NCBI GenBank assembly: GCA_019745395.1
Contig: JAIETG010000016.1
Location: 51,559 to 115,558, forward strand
Direction of reading: 5' to 3'
Length of the DNA stretch: 64,000 bases
Source of the DNA: Rhabdochlamydiaceae bacterium
Lineage (GTDB): Bacteria; Chlamydiota; Chlamydiia; Chlamydiales; Rhabdochlamydiaceae
Position numbers and translations under genes: made by a program. The notes under the pieces are model-generated. The model was not told where the DNA came from and ran no database searches. It worked only from the letters and a program-made list of their open reading frames with translations. This document shows positions 34,509-43,188 of this stretch, piece after piece (the first letter of the stretch is position 1; the number at the start of each line of letters is the position of its first letter).

Positions 34509-37500
34509 ATGAATAAAAACTTCTTTACCGTAATAACATCTCTTGCTTGTTTTACTCTACAATCTGGAGCATTGCTTGAAGCAGCTGGACCTTTCTATGT
34601 AGGCACAAGTGATCAAGGAGCTAATGTTCCAAGCGGCAATGAAGGGACTTGTAGCGATTCTTTAAATACTACCTGTCAATTTTTGGATGCATGCTATGAA
34701 GCAGCCCAAACACCAGGAACATTTGTAGATATTATTATTAACGTATCTCAGGTCACCTATTCAGCGACACCTACTAACACCAATGTAACCGCATATGCAA
34801 GTATTACATCTAGCAGCCTCGATGGAACAATTATCAATTTTAATGGACAAGGCAGCGGGTCCTATATTTTCCAACCCACCTACGACGCAGTTGCTGCCGG
34901 CGACGGATCTTTAACCTTAGGTGCAGTAATATTAGAGGGAGCCTATGCTGGATCGATAGATATTGCCGGAGGATCTTTGACACTGCAAGGAACGACCGTT
35001 AACAGTGGCTCTTTTAACAGCAACCTATGGTCCGTTCAGCAAAATAACGGACTCAATCCCTCTTTAATTTTTGCTCCACCTATCTCAGGAACCACCTCTT
35101 ACTCAGCAGGCTTACCGGGGGATTTCACTTACGTAGCAAGTAACACAACTTTAAATATCACAAATAATTCCGGCAGTAACATTCAAATAACCGGAAATTT
35201 CTACCGAAACGATGGAGGAGGATCGGCCCTGAATGCGTCTAGTTCAAGCGGAGATCTATATTTAACAGGATCTCTTATAATAGACACTTTAACAATACAA
35301 ACTGGATCTGTGTACCTAGAACCTGCAAGTGGAAACAATACTATTGGAACGCTCAATCTTGCCTCCAACACAAACCTGTACGTCAATTCTTCTTATGGCT
35401 TAGGGGCCGTTACGTCTATTAATGTAAACACTGGATCCTCTCTAGTTTTTGAAGGCTCGAGCTCTTACACAATCCTCTCTAACATTTCTTATGCAGCAGA
35501 TGGAACAACGTTTACCTTAGAAAACAGCACCGGAATGACTGTCGAGATCTCCGGAGATATCAATAACGGTGGATTTTCAGGCTCCAATTTGACAATCAGT
35601 CCCACAAGTGGAAACCTAAGTTTAACAGGCTCTGTTGCTATCAACACGTTAAACTCAGACAGTGGAACCACATTCCTATTTCCCAATACGGATATCGGCA
35701 AAAGCAATACAATCACAACGGTCAATATAGGCGGCAGCAATCTTCGTATCAATTCCAATCAAAGCTTCGGAGTTGGAGCCGGTACAACCATCAATATTAA
35801 CGACAATGGCGAATTGACCCTAAACAATTTTACAGCTACAAATCCTTTCGGTAATGGTTATACAATCAATCTTAATTCAACAGCTGGATCAAGTGGCCTT
35901 AACCAAATCGATGATGGTGGTTACATAACACAGATCGCAGCTACTATCGCAGGAATTGGGACCTATTACAAACAAGGAAATGGGATACAAACTCTCACTC
36001 AGACAAATACCTACGAAGGAGGAACGGTTGTTGGTCTAGGGACTTTAGCTATTAGCGACATAGGAGCACTTGGAACAGGAAATTCCCTTACACTACTAGC
36101 TGGTGCAGGACTATATGTCTCTCAAGATGTCACTATTCCCAGTGGGACTTCTGTAACAATAACATCGACTGGAGGCAGTTTATCTGCGACAACAGACTCC
36201 ACATTGACAATAGCAGGTCCTATAACAGCGTCTGGGACATTGCAGATTGGAACCGCCTCTTCTGTAACAACTCCAAACGGAACAGTCTCTTTAACAAACA
36301 CCTCCAACAGCTTCTCGGGAAATAGTATTATCGTAGGAACTACGGTAAATTCTAATAATATTCCAGCTACTTTATCTGCCCTAAATGCAGCTCTTACAGG
36401 GCTCGGATCACTTACCTTACAATATGGAGGGGAATTTCAATCTGATGCAACAGATTCTCTAACAGCTCCCATATACATTGGATCTTCCGGAAGTGGCACC
36501 GCAGGAGGAATATTTTCCATTACCTCTGGGAATAGACTAGAATTAACAAATACTATCTCTCTAACCGAAGGAACTGCAACAGAAACTACAGTTCATGTCT
36601 ACGGCCCTGGAATTCTTGCTTTAACAGGAACTAACAGCTCTTTTCAGGGTAGCTGGGCTGTTGAAAACTATGGATTCCTTGAAATTGGAAGCACTACCAA
36701 TCTAGGAATGGATGAATCTTCTCTAGTTATTAATTTAAGCAATGGAAATCTTACGATCACTGGAAATGTGGATTCCCAACGCACTTTACAACTATATGGA
36801 TCCGATGAAATTAGCGTAGCATCTTTGATGACGGCATCTTTTTCTTCAACTTACATCAACAGCGATGTAATTTTAACAAAAATTGGCGATGGAACTTTAT
36901 CAATTCTTCCAAGCACTCAGTCCTATATACCTGTTCTTAATGTATCGAGAGGTACATTTATTGGGAATACTTTGAATCTAGCAAACACCCCAATTACTGT
37001 TAGCTCTGGCGCAACCGTTGAGTTTTACCAAGTTTCTGAAAGCACATTTATCGGAGCAATCTCAGGAGCTGGATATGTTTCTATTACGGGTACAGCGCCA
37101 CTTACATTCTCTCCAACAAGCAGTTCCTATACAGGAGGAACTCTTGTCAGTGGACCTCTTATCATCAATCAAGACGTCTTAGGGGCATTTTCAGCACCTT
37201 TATTCATGGAAAATGGAGGGAGCCTTACAACCCTTTCTAATGTTTCTATGTCTCATTATACCACTATAACAGGTGATGTTACCTTTTCCCAAAATCCTGA
37301 TACTATTCTACAAATGGGAGGATCATTTGCAGGAACAGGAACCCTCAGTAAATATGGTACAGGAGCTCTTGTACTCTCAGGAAACTCCCCCTCATATACT
37401 GGGAAAATTTATGTTAACGAAGGGGCTTTGGTTGTAAATGGCAACTTTCGTAATAGTGGAGACCCTACAGTCGCACAAGGAACTATTCTTGCGGGGACAG

Positions 37501-39098
37501 GAACTGTTGGCGATACTGACGTTTTTGGAACGATCAAAGGAGGTAGTCCTTCTCAAACTGGTGGCAGTCCTATAGGAACACTGACAATTAACGGACCCCT
37601 TATTCTAGAAAACGGATCAAACTTTGGAACTGTAATCTCTCCATCAGGCCATTCTTTGGTAACAGCTTCAGGGCTTGTCACCATCGACCACAATACTACT
37701 CTTTTTGTCGGGCTGGTTCCGGGATCGTATTCACCATCTTCTGATCTCGTAATCTTAAGCGGAAGTAACATTACGGGGACATTTGCTCAAGTTTCAAGTA
37801 CTGGAAGCCTTGCCTCTTATTTTTTTACTAATAATTTACGCTACACTCCAACAGAAGTTACTTTGGCTATTGTCTCAAAATCTATTGTACCACTAGCCTC
37901 AGGTCAAAACGCTATTAATGTTGCCACTGCTTTAGATGATGCCATTCACCATAACCGAACTGAGGTTACTTTCAATATTGGGCCTGGAACTATTAGCGCA
38001 TCTTCCCCTCCAGAATTACCTGAAGTCCTGTTTAGTTTACTTCCCTATAATTCAGATCCCACAGCTATGACCTATGCATTAAACGAGCTGCATCCAGCTC
38101 AGTTAAAAGGTATGGCCATTTCTCAAGAAAGCAATATGGTGCAAGTACGAGAAGCTTTAAGTCAAAGAATGCAAAATGAACTAGATCTGACTAATTGCGA
38201 ATTAAACGCTCAGGGGAACGTAGAAAAAGATACAGCGTGCACGCGAGATAAAAAAACCATGACGCCCTGGATCTCTGCTATCGGAGAATCCTTGGGCCAA
38301 AACACAAAAAACAATTCTTGGGGTCCACTTACAGGATATCGCGCGAATATGGGGGGATTTGGAGCTGGAATTGATGGAAGATTTGCTAACAATTTCTATG
38401 CAGGAGCACTTACTGGCTATACACACTCTCACCTACATTGGAAAAGTGGTAAAGGACAAGGAGATATCAGTTCCGGATATGCAGGGCTCTATGCTTCGGG
38501 GCTTGGCAAAATGTTTTATGGGAACGCTTCTATCATCGGCAGCTGGAGCGAATATAGGACAGATCGTCATATTGAATATGGATTTATCAACAAAACAGCA
38601 AAAAACAGCCACGGAGGAAGTCAGATTCTCTCCCACCTAGATACGGGAATCAATTGGAATTATCTAGACCTTACCATTCGTCCTTTTGATGGATTTGATT
38701 ACATATCTCAAACAGAAAACAGCTATACAGAAAACAATGCTGGAGAATGGAATCTTCATGTGCAAAAAAACAATGAGATCCTAATACGCAATGAGCTAGG
38801 ATTGCAACTAGCAAAATGTTTTTGTATGTGGAACTCTAAATGGACAGTATCTCCCAAACTAAGCTGGGTTTATGAGTCACGAGTAAAAGGAGATCAGTTT
38901 ACCGTCAATTTTGTGGACGGAGGCACCCCTTTCGTTATTGAAGGTTATTTTCCTGATAGAAGCCTTTTTGCTCCAGGACTTGTCATGACAGGTATGATGC
39001 TAGAAGATGCCTTAGCGTTCAACCTCTACTACAATGGAGAGTTTGGAAGTGGCTATAGTAACAATACCTACGGGGGGCAAGTGCGCTATGCTTTTTAA
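34509..39098 (+). CDS. Autotransporter (type V secreted) surface protein
   Basis: A 1,529-aa protein. The signal peptide is within residues 1-27 (FFTVITSLACFTLQSGALLEA). Residues about 150-1130 are a Gly/Ser/Thr/Asn-rich beta-helix passenger with repeats of the type GDGTLSI, GTGALVLSGNSPSYTGKIYV and EGALVVNGNFRNSG, the passenger-associated repeats of autotransporters. Residues about 1260-1529 form the translocator barrel, starting WISAIGESLGQ, continuing GYRANMGGFGAGIDGRF and ending YGGQVRYAF with the C-terminal aromatic needed for barrel insertion. It is comparable in design to chlamydial Pmp proteins, but I see no GGA(I/L/V)/FxxN series. It is likely an adhesin. GGGAGAA precedes the start. 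Convergent with the CPBP gene 5 bases away. Confidence 0.9.
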   Translation: MNKNFFTVITSLACFTLQSGALLEAAGPFYVGTSDQGANVPSGNEGTCSDSLNTTCQFLDACYEAAQTPGTFVDIIINVSQVTYSATPTNTNVTAYASITSSSLDGTIINFNGQGSGSYIFQPTYDAVAAGDGSLTLGAVILEGAYAGSIDIAGGSLTLQGTTVNSGSFNSNLWSVQQNNGLNPSLIFAPPISGTTSYSAGLPGDFTYVASNTTLNITNNSGSNIQITGNFYRNDGGGSALNASSSSGDLYLTGSLIIDTLTIQTGSVYLEPASGNNTIGTLNLASNTNLYVNSSYGLGAVTSINVNTGSSLVFEGSSSYTILSNISYAADGTTFTLENSTGMTVEISGDINNGGFSGSNLTISPTSGNLSLTGSVAINTLNSDSGTTFLFPNTDIGKSNTITTVNIGGSNLRINSNQSFGVGAGTTININDNGELTLNNFTATNPFGNGYTINLNSTAGSSGLNQIDDGGYITQIAATIAGIGTYYKQGNGIQTLTQTNTYEGGTVVGLGTLAISDIGALGTGNSLTLLAGAGLYVSQDVTIPSGTSVTITSTGGSLSATTDSTLTIAGPITASGTLQIGTASSVTTPNGTVSLTNTSNSFSGNSIIVGTTVNSNNIPATLSALNAALTGLGSLTLQYGGEFQSDATDSLTAPIYIGSSGSGTAGGIFSITSGNRLELTNTISLTEGTATETTVHVYGPGILALTGTNSSFQGSWAVENYGFLEIGSTTNLGMDESSLVINLSNGNLTITGNVDSQRTLQLYGSDEISVASLMTASFSSTYINSDVILTKIGDGTLSILPSTQSYIPVLNVSRGTFIGNTLNLANTPITVSSGATVEFYQVSESTFIGAISGAGYVSITGTAPLTFSPTSSSYTGGTLVSGPLIINQDVLGAFSAPLFMENGGSLTTLSNVSMSHYTTITGDVTFSQNPDTILQMGGSFAGTGTLSKYGTGALVLSGNSPSYTGKIYVNEGALVVNGNFRNSGDPTVAQGTILAGTGTVGDTDVFGTIKGGSPSQTGGSPIGTLTINGPLILENGSNFGTVISPSGHSLVTASGLVTIDHNTTLFVGLVPGSYSPSSDLVILSGSNITGTFAQVSSTGSLASYFFTNNLRYTPTEVTLAIVSKSIVPLASGQNAINVATALDDAIHHNRTEVTFNIGPGTISASSPPELPEVLFSLLPYNSDPTAMTYALNELHPAQLKGMAISQESNMVQVREALSQRMQNELDLTNCELNAQGNVEKDTACTRDKKTMTPWISAIGESLGQNTKNNSWGPLTGYRANMGGFGAGIDGRFANNFYAGALTGYTHSHLHWKSGKGQGDISSGYAGLYASGLGKMFYGNASIIGSWSEYRTDRHIEYGFINKTAKNSHGGSQILSHLDTGINWNYLDLTIRPFDGFDYISQTENSYTENNAGEWNLHVQKNNEILIRNELGLQLAKCFCMWNSKWTVSPKLSWVYESRVKGDQFTVNFVDGGTPFVIEGYFPDRSLFAPGLVMTGMMLEDALAFNLYYNGEFGSGYSNNTYGGQVRYAF

Positions 39099-39103
39099 AA
39101 CTA

Positions 39104-40471
39104 TCATTTTGCCAATCTACTCAAAGCAACAGCGATTGCATTATTCGTTGCATGAGCAGCAAAATTGGATAAAAAACCATAATTATGATAGATCGTCCCC
39201 AAAACAATCCCACTAAATATACACTTGAGGGGCTGTACAAGTCCTGTTTTATTTGTCAGATGAGCCGCTCCAAAGGCTACAGAAGCTAAAGCAATAGAGG
39301 CAATCGTTGTCAGTTTTGTCTTAAAAAATGGCAGCTTTATCTCGCGATCTGGTAAAATCTTTCCCAATATTCGACTTGCTATATCTTGAAAAGAGACACG
39401 AAAGATAACTTCTTCCAAAAATGGAGCTACAATAGCCGTATAAAAAAAAGAAGAGCTGACCCTTTTACTATAATCTGATGCTACCTTAGCATCTCTCCCC
39501 ACATTTAGTAGACCGTAATGATTTAATACATAAAACAAGGCAGTAATGTTTGCTATAGATACACAAAAATCTACAGCTCCTACACCAAGCCCTATCAGAA
39601 GGGATTTACATCTTTCTCGAGCTGAAGTGTAAAAACTAACAGTATTGTCCTGAGTAAGATATTGGCCTATAAATGACAGAGCTCGATGTGCTAGATTTGC
39701 GATTATAATCACCATCCCCAATTTTTTATAATCTCCATTAAGCAATAAGCTAGCTGGATGTAAGGAAAACGCCTTTATAGCCAACAAAGACAAGCCCGCA
39801 TAAGCAACCTCCATGCACTTATCCAATCTTCCATCTAGCCTAAAATATTCTTCCGCATTAGATAGCTTGTCCAATTTCAATCCACAAGAAATTAATCCTT
39901 TTACAACAGGATTACTCGAAATAAGCGCAGGAACATACTCTATAAAAATAGAGTATAAAGAAGGATTGTATTTCGAATTATATTTCAATGCCTCTGCACA
40001 GGGAATCAATGCCAATGCTGAATCATTTGAACTCAAATATACAGTATTAGCCTGAGGACGGTAGCGGTCTCCTAAAGCTCCTGTCAATCTTGGTACAGTT
40101 AAAGTCTCAATTAGACCTTCTACTACTCCCAAAGTACACTTAGATAACAAACTAGTTTTGGGATTAGTAAAAATACGACGCCACATCTCTTGAGGCTTAT
40201 ATTGATTGGCGGAAATGCTTACTTCGCCCAGGTTATTTTCCCATAAAAATTGTTTAGCCTCACCAATAACTTCGTCAGAAACACCCTCATTGTAGTCCAT
40301 ATTACCCATGATGAGTTTCATGGGGATGCTAAGGACATTGCGAATAGTATCTACGACAGGTCTAGGAGAGCCTTGTTCTACCCGTATTTCTGTATCTAGA
40401 GAAGGCGTTTTATTTTCATCGTGCAGAGCAAAAGGATTTATACATCTTGGCAAATAAGAAACTACATTCAC
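39104..40471 (-). CDS. CPBP-family intramembrane glutamic endopeptidase
   Basis: A 455-aa membrane protein. The C-terminal third carries the family's motifs in order: FLEEVIFRVSFQ (EExxxR), FGAAHLTN (His) and the HATNNAIA helix, together forming the active site of the CAAX-protease/bacteriocin-processing (CPBP) family. The N-terminal 210 residues are cytoplasmic or peripheral and unrecognised; several hydrophobic helices lie between 230 and 345. It could process a membrane protein or peptide. Its position tail to tail with the autotransporter gives no direct link. The upstream 250 bases are very AT-rich. Confidence 0.82.
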   Translation of the reverse strand: MNVVSYLPRCINPFALHDENKTPSLDTEIRVEQGSPRPVVDTIRNVLSIPMKLIMGNMDYNEGVSDEVIGEAKQFLWENNLGEVSISANQYKPQEMWRRIFTNPKTSLLSKCTLGVVEGLIETLTVPRLTGALGDRYRPQANTVYLSSNDSALALIPCAEALKYNSKYNPSLYSIFIEYVPALISSNPVVKGLISCGLKLDKLSNAEEYFRLDGRLDKCMEVAYAGLSLLAIKAFSLHPASLLLNGDYKKLGMVIIIANLAHRALSFIGQYLTQDNTVSFYTSARERCKSLLIGLGVGAVDFCVSIANITALFYVLNHYGLLNVGRDAKVASDYSKRVSSSFFYTAIVAPFLEEVIFRVSFQDIASRILGKILPDREIKLPFFKTKLTTIASIALASVAFGAAHLTNKTGLVQPLKCIFSGIVLGTIYHNYGFLSNFAAHATNNAIAVALSRLAK

Positions 40472-40721
40472 AATAAACCTAAATTTTAATTATTAAAAAT
40501 AATATAATATCAAAATTTTAATTAAAATTAAACATTGTTTTTCAATCAAAAAAACTAAAAAACGTGAAAAGCATTAACGATCAAAAAAATACAAAGATAA
40601 AAAACAATATGTTTATTTTAAGAAATTAGAACAATACGCTCAGGCCTAATAGCTTGCGTTTTTAACAAGAAACACACCAAAAGGAATTACAGTCGCTAAA
40701 CTACTAAACCACAACAAACTA

Positions 40722-41627
40722 TCATCTTGGAAAAGGGATCTGCTTAAGATCTTCTGCAACGACCGTTCGAGGAAAAATCGCCCCAGCCTCTTTCTGAAAG
40801 TCTGTCAGGTCTTGATAGCGAGCAGAAAAATGGGTAAGAACAAGCTGCTGAGCGTTTGCTTCTTTAGCCACTTCTGCCGCTTGTTTAGCTGTTAAATGGT
40901 AGTGTTCTCTAGCTAAGTCTCTATGAGTTTCTAGATAGGTACTTTCACAAAGAAAGAGCTTCGCATTGGAGGCAATACGAAGTAAGTTTGAACAAGGAAG
41001 TGTATCAATTGCTATAGAAAAAATATCTCCCGTGCGAACAGTACTCACATCATCCAGCGATACCCACTTATCCCCAACAAAGATTTTACCAGCTTTTTCA
41101 AGCTCTCGTACAGCAGGGCCCCTGATCCCATGAGCCTTGAGGAGCTCTGGATTAAATTTTCTCGTGTTGGCCTCTTGAATCCTCCAACCGAGATTGTCCA
41201 CTCCATGCTGCAGAAAATACGCTTCAATGGTAAAATCATCCCCAATTTCAACGATTCCCTCTTTGTCTACAGGATGCTCCACTACATGGATCATTTCATG
41301 ATACATGGACCCATAACGGAGCCTGTCAAAATACGTTTTTCCACTTGCAGGATAGTAGCAATGTATAGGATGAGTGACCTTATCCAAATTTAGCCTCATG
41401 AGCATGGATCCAAGCCCTAAGCAGTGATCTCCATGAAAGTGGCTAACAAAAATTCTCGTCACACAAGTAGGCGCTACGTTTGCAAAGATAAACTGTCTTT
41501 GCGTCCCCTCGCCCGGATCGAATAAAAAACCTTCCTCATTCCAGCGAAGAAGATAGGCCCCATGATTGCGATAACGCGTGGGCTGCTGACTGGAACATCC
41601 TAAAATCGTAAGATCTCTTACACTCAT
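40722..41627 (-). CDS. rnz: Ribonuclease Z
   Basis: A 301-aa metallo-beta-lactamase-fold endonuclease that cuts tRNA precursors at the 3' end. Metal ligands are visible in [15 protein letters not shown] (HxHxDH), [16 protein letters not shown] and [22 protein letters not shown] is the exosite-adjacent signature of RNase Z. It overlaps the rhomboid gene by 4 bases at 41624-41627 and belongs to the same minus-strand unit. It fits CT346 in the conserved chlamydial order. Confidence 0.92.
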   Translation of the reverse strand: MSVRDLTILGCSSQQPTRYRNHGAYLLRWNEEGFLFDPGEGTQRQFIFANVAPTCVTRIFVSHFHGDHCLGLGSMLMRLNLDKVTHPIHCYYPASGKTYFDRLRYGSMYHEMIHVVEHPVDKEGIVEIGDDFTIEAYFLQHGVDNLGWRIQEANTRKFNPELLKAHGIRGPAVRELEKAGKIFVGDKWVSLDDVSTVRTGDIFSIAIDTLPCSNLLRIASNAKLFLCESTYLETHRDLAREHYHLTAKQAAEVAKEANAQQLVLTHFSARYQDLTDFQKEAGAIFPRTVVAEDLKQIPFPR

Positions 41628-42676
41628 GTGTACCTTATAGAAAAAAAACGTAATCTACCCAAAACAAGTCCTAAAAGTCCCCCGGAAATATGCGCCGTAT
41701 TGGCGATGGAAAAACCGAAGTTGACTCCTCCCAAGGTTTGCAGGAAAAAACAAACAACCCCTATCCCAGATAAAACAAGGACCAAGTAGAAAAGAAAAAG
41801 AATCGTCGATCTGTGAAGAGGATATCCCTCTTCTGGCGCTTTTTTTTGTCTACTCCAAATAAATCCAGCAAGCCCCGCAATCACCCCAGAAAATCCTAAA
41901 AAATAAGGACCGCTCATCAAATACTGAGCTGTATTGGAAAAAGCAGCTAAGAGCAAAATCAATAAGATCATTTTGCCCATTTTAATCCGCACTTCGATCA
42001 ATCTTCCTAAAATGAGAAGCCAGGCCATATTAAACAAAAGATGTAAAAAATCTCGATGTAAAAAGCTCGGAGAAAAAATCCTCCATACCTCGCCTTGCTG
42101 AATCTTCTCAAAAAGAGGTGGAGTTTTAGGGATCTCTTTATGCTCTATTTTTTCTGCCAGCAAATCGGTTGCACCTTTCCATAATGGCGCATCTAAAGCT
42201 TGTTGAAATTTCTTTTGCACGGAGGCAGGCTGCTCTCTTATCGAAGAAATAGAATATTTTTCTATTAAACTCTGTAGGTTTTGCATGCTTTGGGGATCAT
42301 CAAAAAAAAGAGCTTGTTGAATAGGAATAAGCCCTAGCTCTTTCGTAGGCATACGCATTTCTTGCCATGTGCAGGCAAGAAATAATACAGAGCAAACAAA
42401 TACAGCAATCTGCGTAAAAGATATGGAAAACTTTTTCTTTATAATGATCGGCTCTATTTTAGAAATTTGCACGAAAAAACGAGGGTCCTCAGGATTCTTA
42501 GTCCACTCTTCGTAGTAATTTTTCGCAGGTACTACATCCTCTTCCCGATGAACCCATAGAAGATATTCTACCTCTTTTTTTTCGTAATGAGTGGCAACTC
42601 CTTGAGAGGAAAGAAAGGCCAAAAAACCAAGAGCTTGTTCTTCACGAGAAAAATGTCCAATTAACCGCATACACAC
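41624..42676 (-). CDS. Rhomboid-family intramembrane serine protease
   Basis: A 350-aa GlpG-like protease. The first 90 residues are a soluble domain ([20 protein letters not shown]), then a lone helix near 100. The six-helix core shows [13 protein letters not shown] (conserved His and Asn), the nucleophile in GFSGVIAGL (near 260) and the catalytic His in [15 protein letters not shown] (near 324). It would cleave membrane-anchored substrates within the bilayer. Its start overlaps the end of the preceding nucleotidyltransferase gene by 16 bases and its stop overlaps rnz, a tightly packed unit. Confidence 0.9.
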   Translation of the reverse strand: MCMRLIGHFSREEQALGFLAFLSSQGVATHYEKKEVEYLLWVHREEDVVPAKNYYEEWTKNPEDPRFFVQISKIEPIIIKKKFSISFTQIAVFVCSVLFLACTWQEMRMPTKELGLIPIQQALFFDDPQSMQNLQSLIEKYSISSIREQPASVQKKFQQALDAPLWKGATDLLAEKIEHKEIPKTPPLFEKIQQGEVWRIFSPSFLHRDFLHLLFNMAWLLILGRLIEVRIKMGKMILLILLLAAFSNTAQYLMSGPYFLGFSGVIAGLAGFIWSRQKKAPEEGYPLHRSTILFLFYLVLVLSGIGVVCFFLQTLGGVNFGFSIANTAHISGGLLGLVLGRLRFFSIRYT

Positions 42677-43188
42677 AAAATCTTTTTAATGATTTCTGAA
42701 GTAGAAAGCCCCGGGACTAAAGAAACAATATGCATTCTCCCCCCTCCGTCTTTAACCACTTCAGCTTCTATGCAATTTTCCCCGTACTCAGAACCATTGA
42801 CATGTACATCAGGATTGATTTTTTTCAACATTTCTCGAGGATCTGTTTCTGAAAACCAAGTCACGTAGCTCACATATTCTATAGCGGCCATCATCTGTTT
42901 GCGATACTCTAAAGAAACAATAGGTCTTAGAGGGTTTTTATAAGACTGAATCGACGAGTCCGTATTGAGCCCTACAATGAGAACATCTGCTTGTATCGAG
43001 GCTTGGTAAATGATTTCCAAATGCCCCGCATGCAACAAATCAAAAGAACCATTAAGGGTGGCAATAGAAAGCCCATCGCTTCGGATTTGCTCTACTTTTT
43101 GTATGAGCATATCCGGAGCGATCCACTTGCAAGCTAAACTTTCTTGCAAGGATTTATTTTTTAGGGAAGGCAACACGAAAGACCTCAT
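42661..43188 (-). CDS. RfaE/HldE-type nucleotidyltransferase
   Basis: An adenylyl/cytidylyltransferase-fold protein of about 175 aa. ATLNGSFDLLHAGHLEII carries the HxGH nucleotide-binding motif; LIVGLNTDSSIQSYK, RPIVSLEYRKQMMAAIEYV and LVPGLSTSEIIKKI match the C-terminal (ADP-heptose synthase) domain of HldE, here as a stand-alone protein without the kinase half. The start is uncertain: ATG 43188 overlaps the end of lon by 35 bases, longer (43248) and shorter forms are possible. A role in heptose or other sugar-nucleotide activation for the outer membrane is inferred. Confidence 0.85.
   Translation of the reverse strand: MRSFVLPSLKNKSLQESLACKWIAPDMLIQKVEQIRSDGLSIATLNGSFDLLHAGHLEIIYQASIQADVLIVGLNTDSSIQSYKNPLRPIVSLEYRKQMMAAIEYVSYVTWFSETDPREMLKKINPDVHVNGSEYGENCIEAEVVKDGGGRMHIVSLVPGLSTSEIIKKILCVCG

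Noticed and set aside
34950..37600. Repeated Gly/Ser/Thr stretches as a possible CRISPR or DNA repeat
   Set aside because: Repeats are at protein level, irregular in spacing and part of a continuous autotransporter passenger.
35201..37771. Several antisense frames of 60-90 codons in the autotransporter gene
   Set aside because: Mirror frames of a Gly/Ser/Thr-rich gene, without start sites or neighbours.
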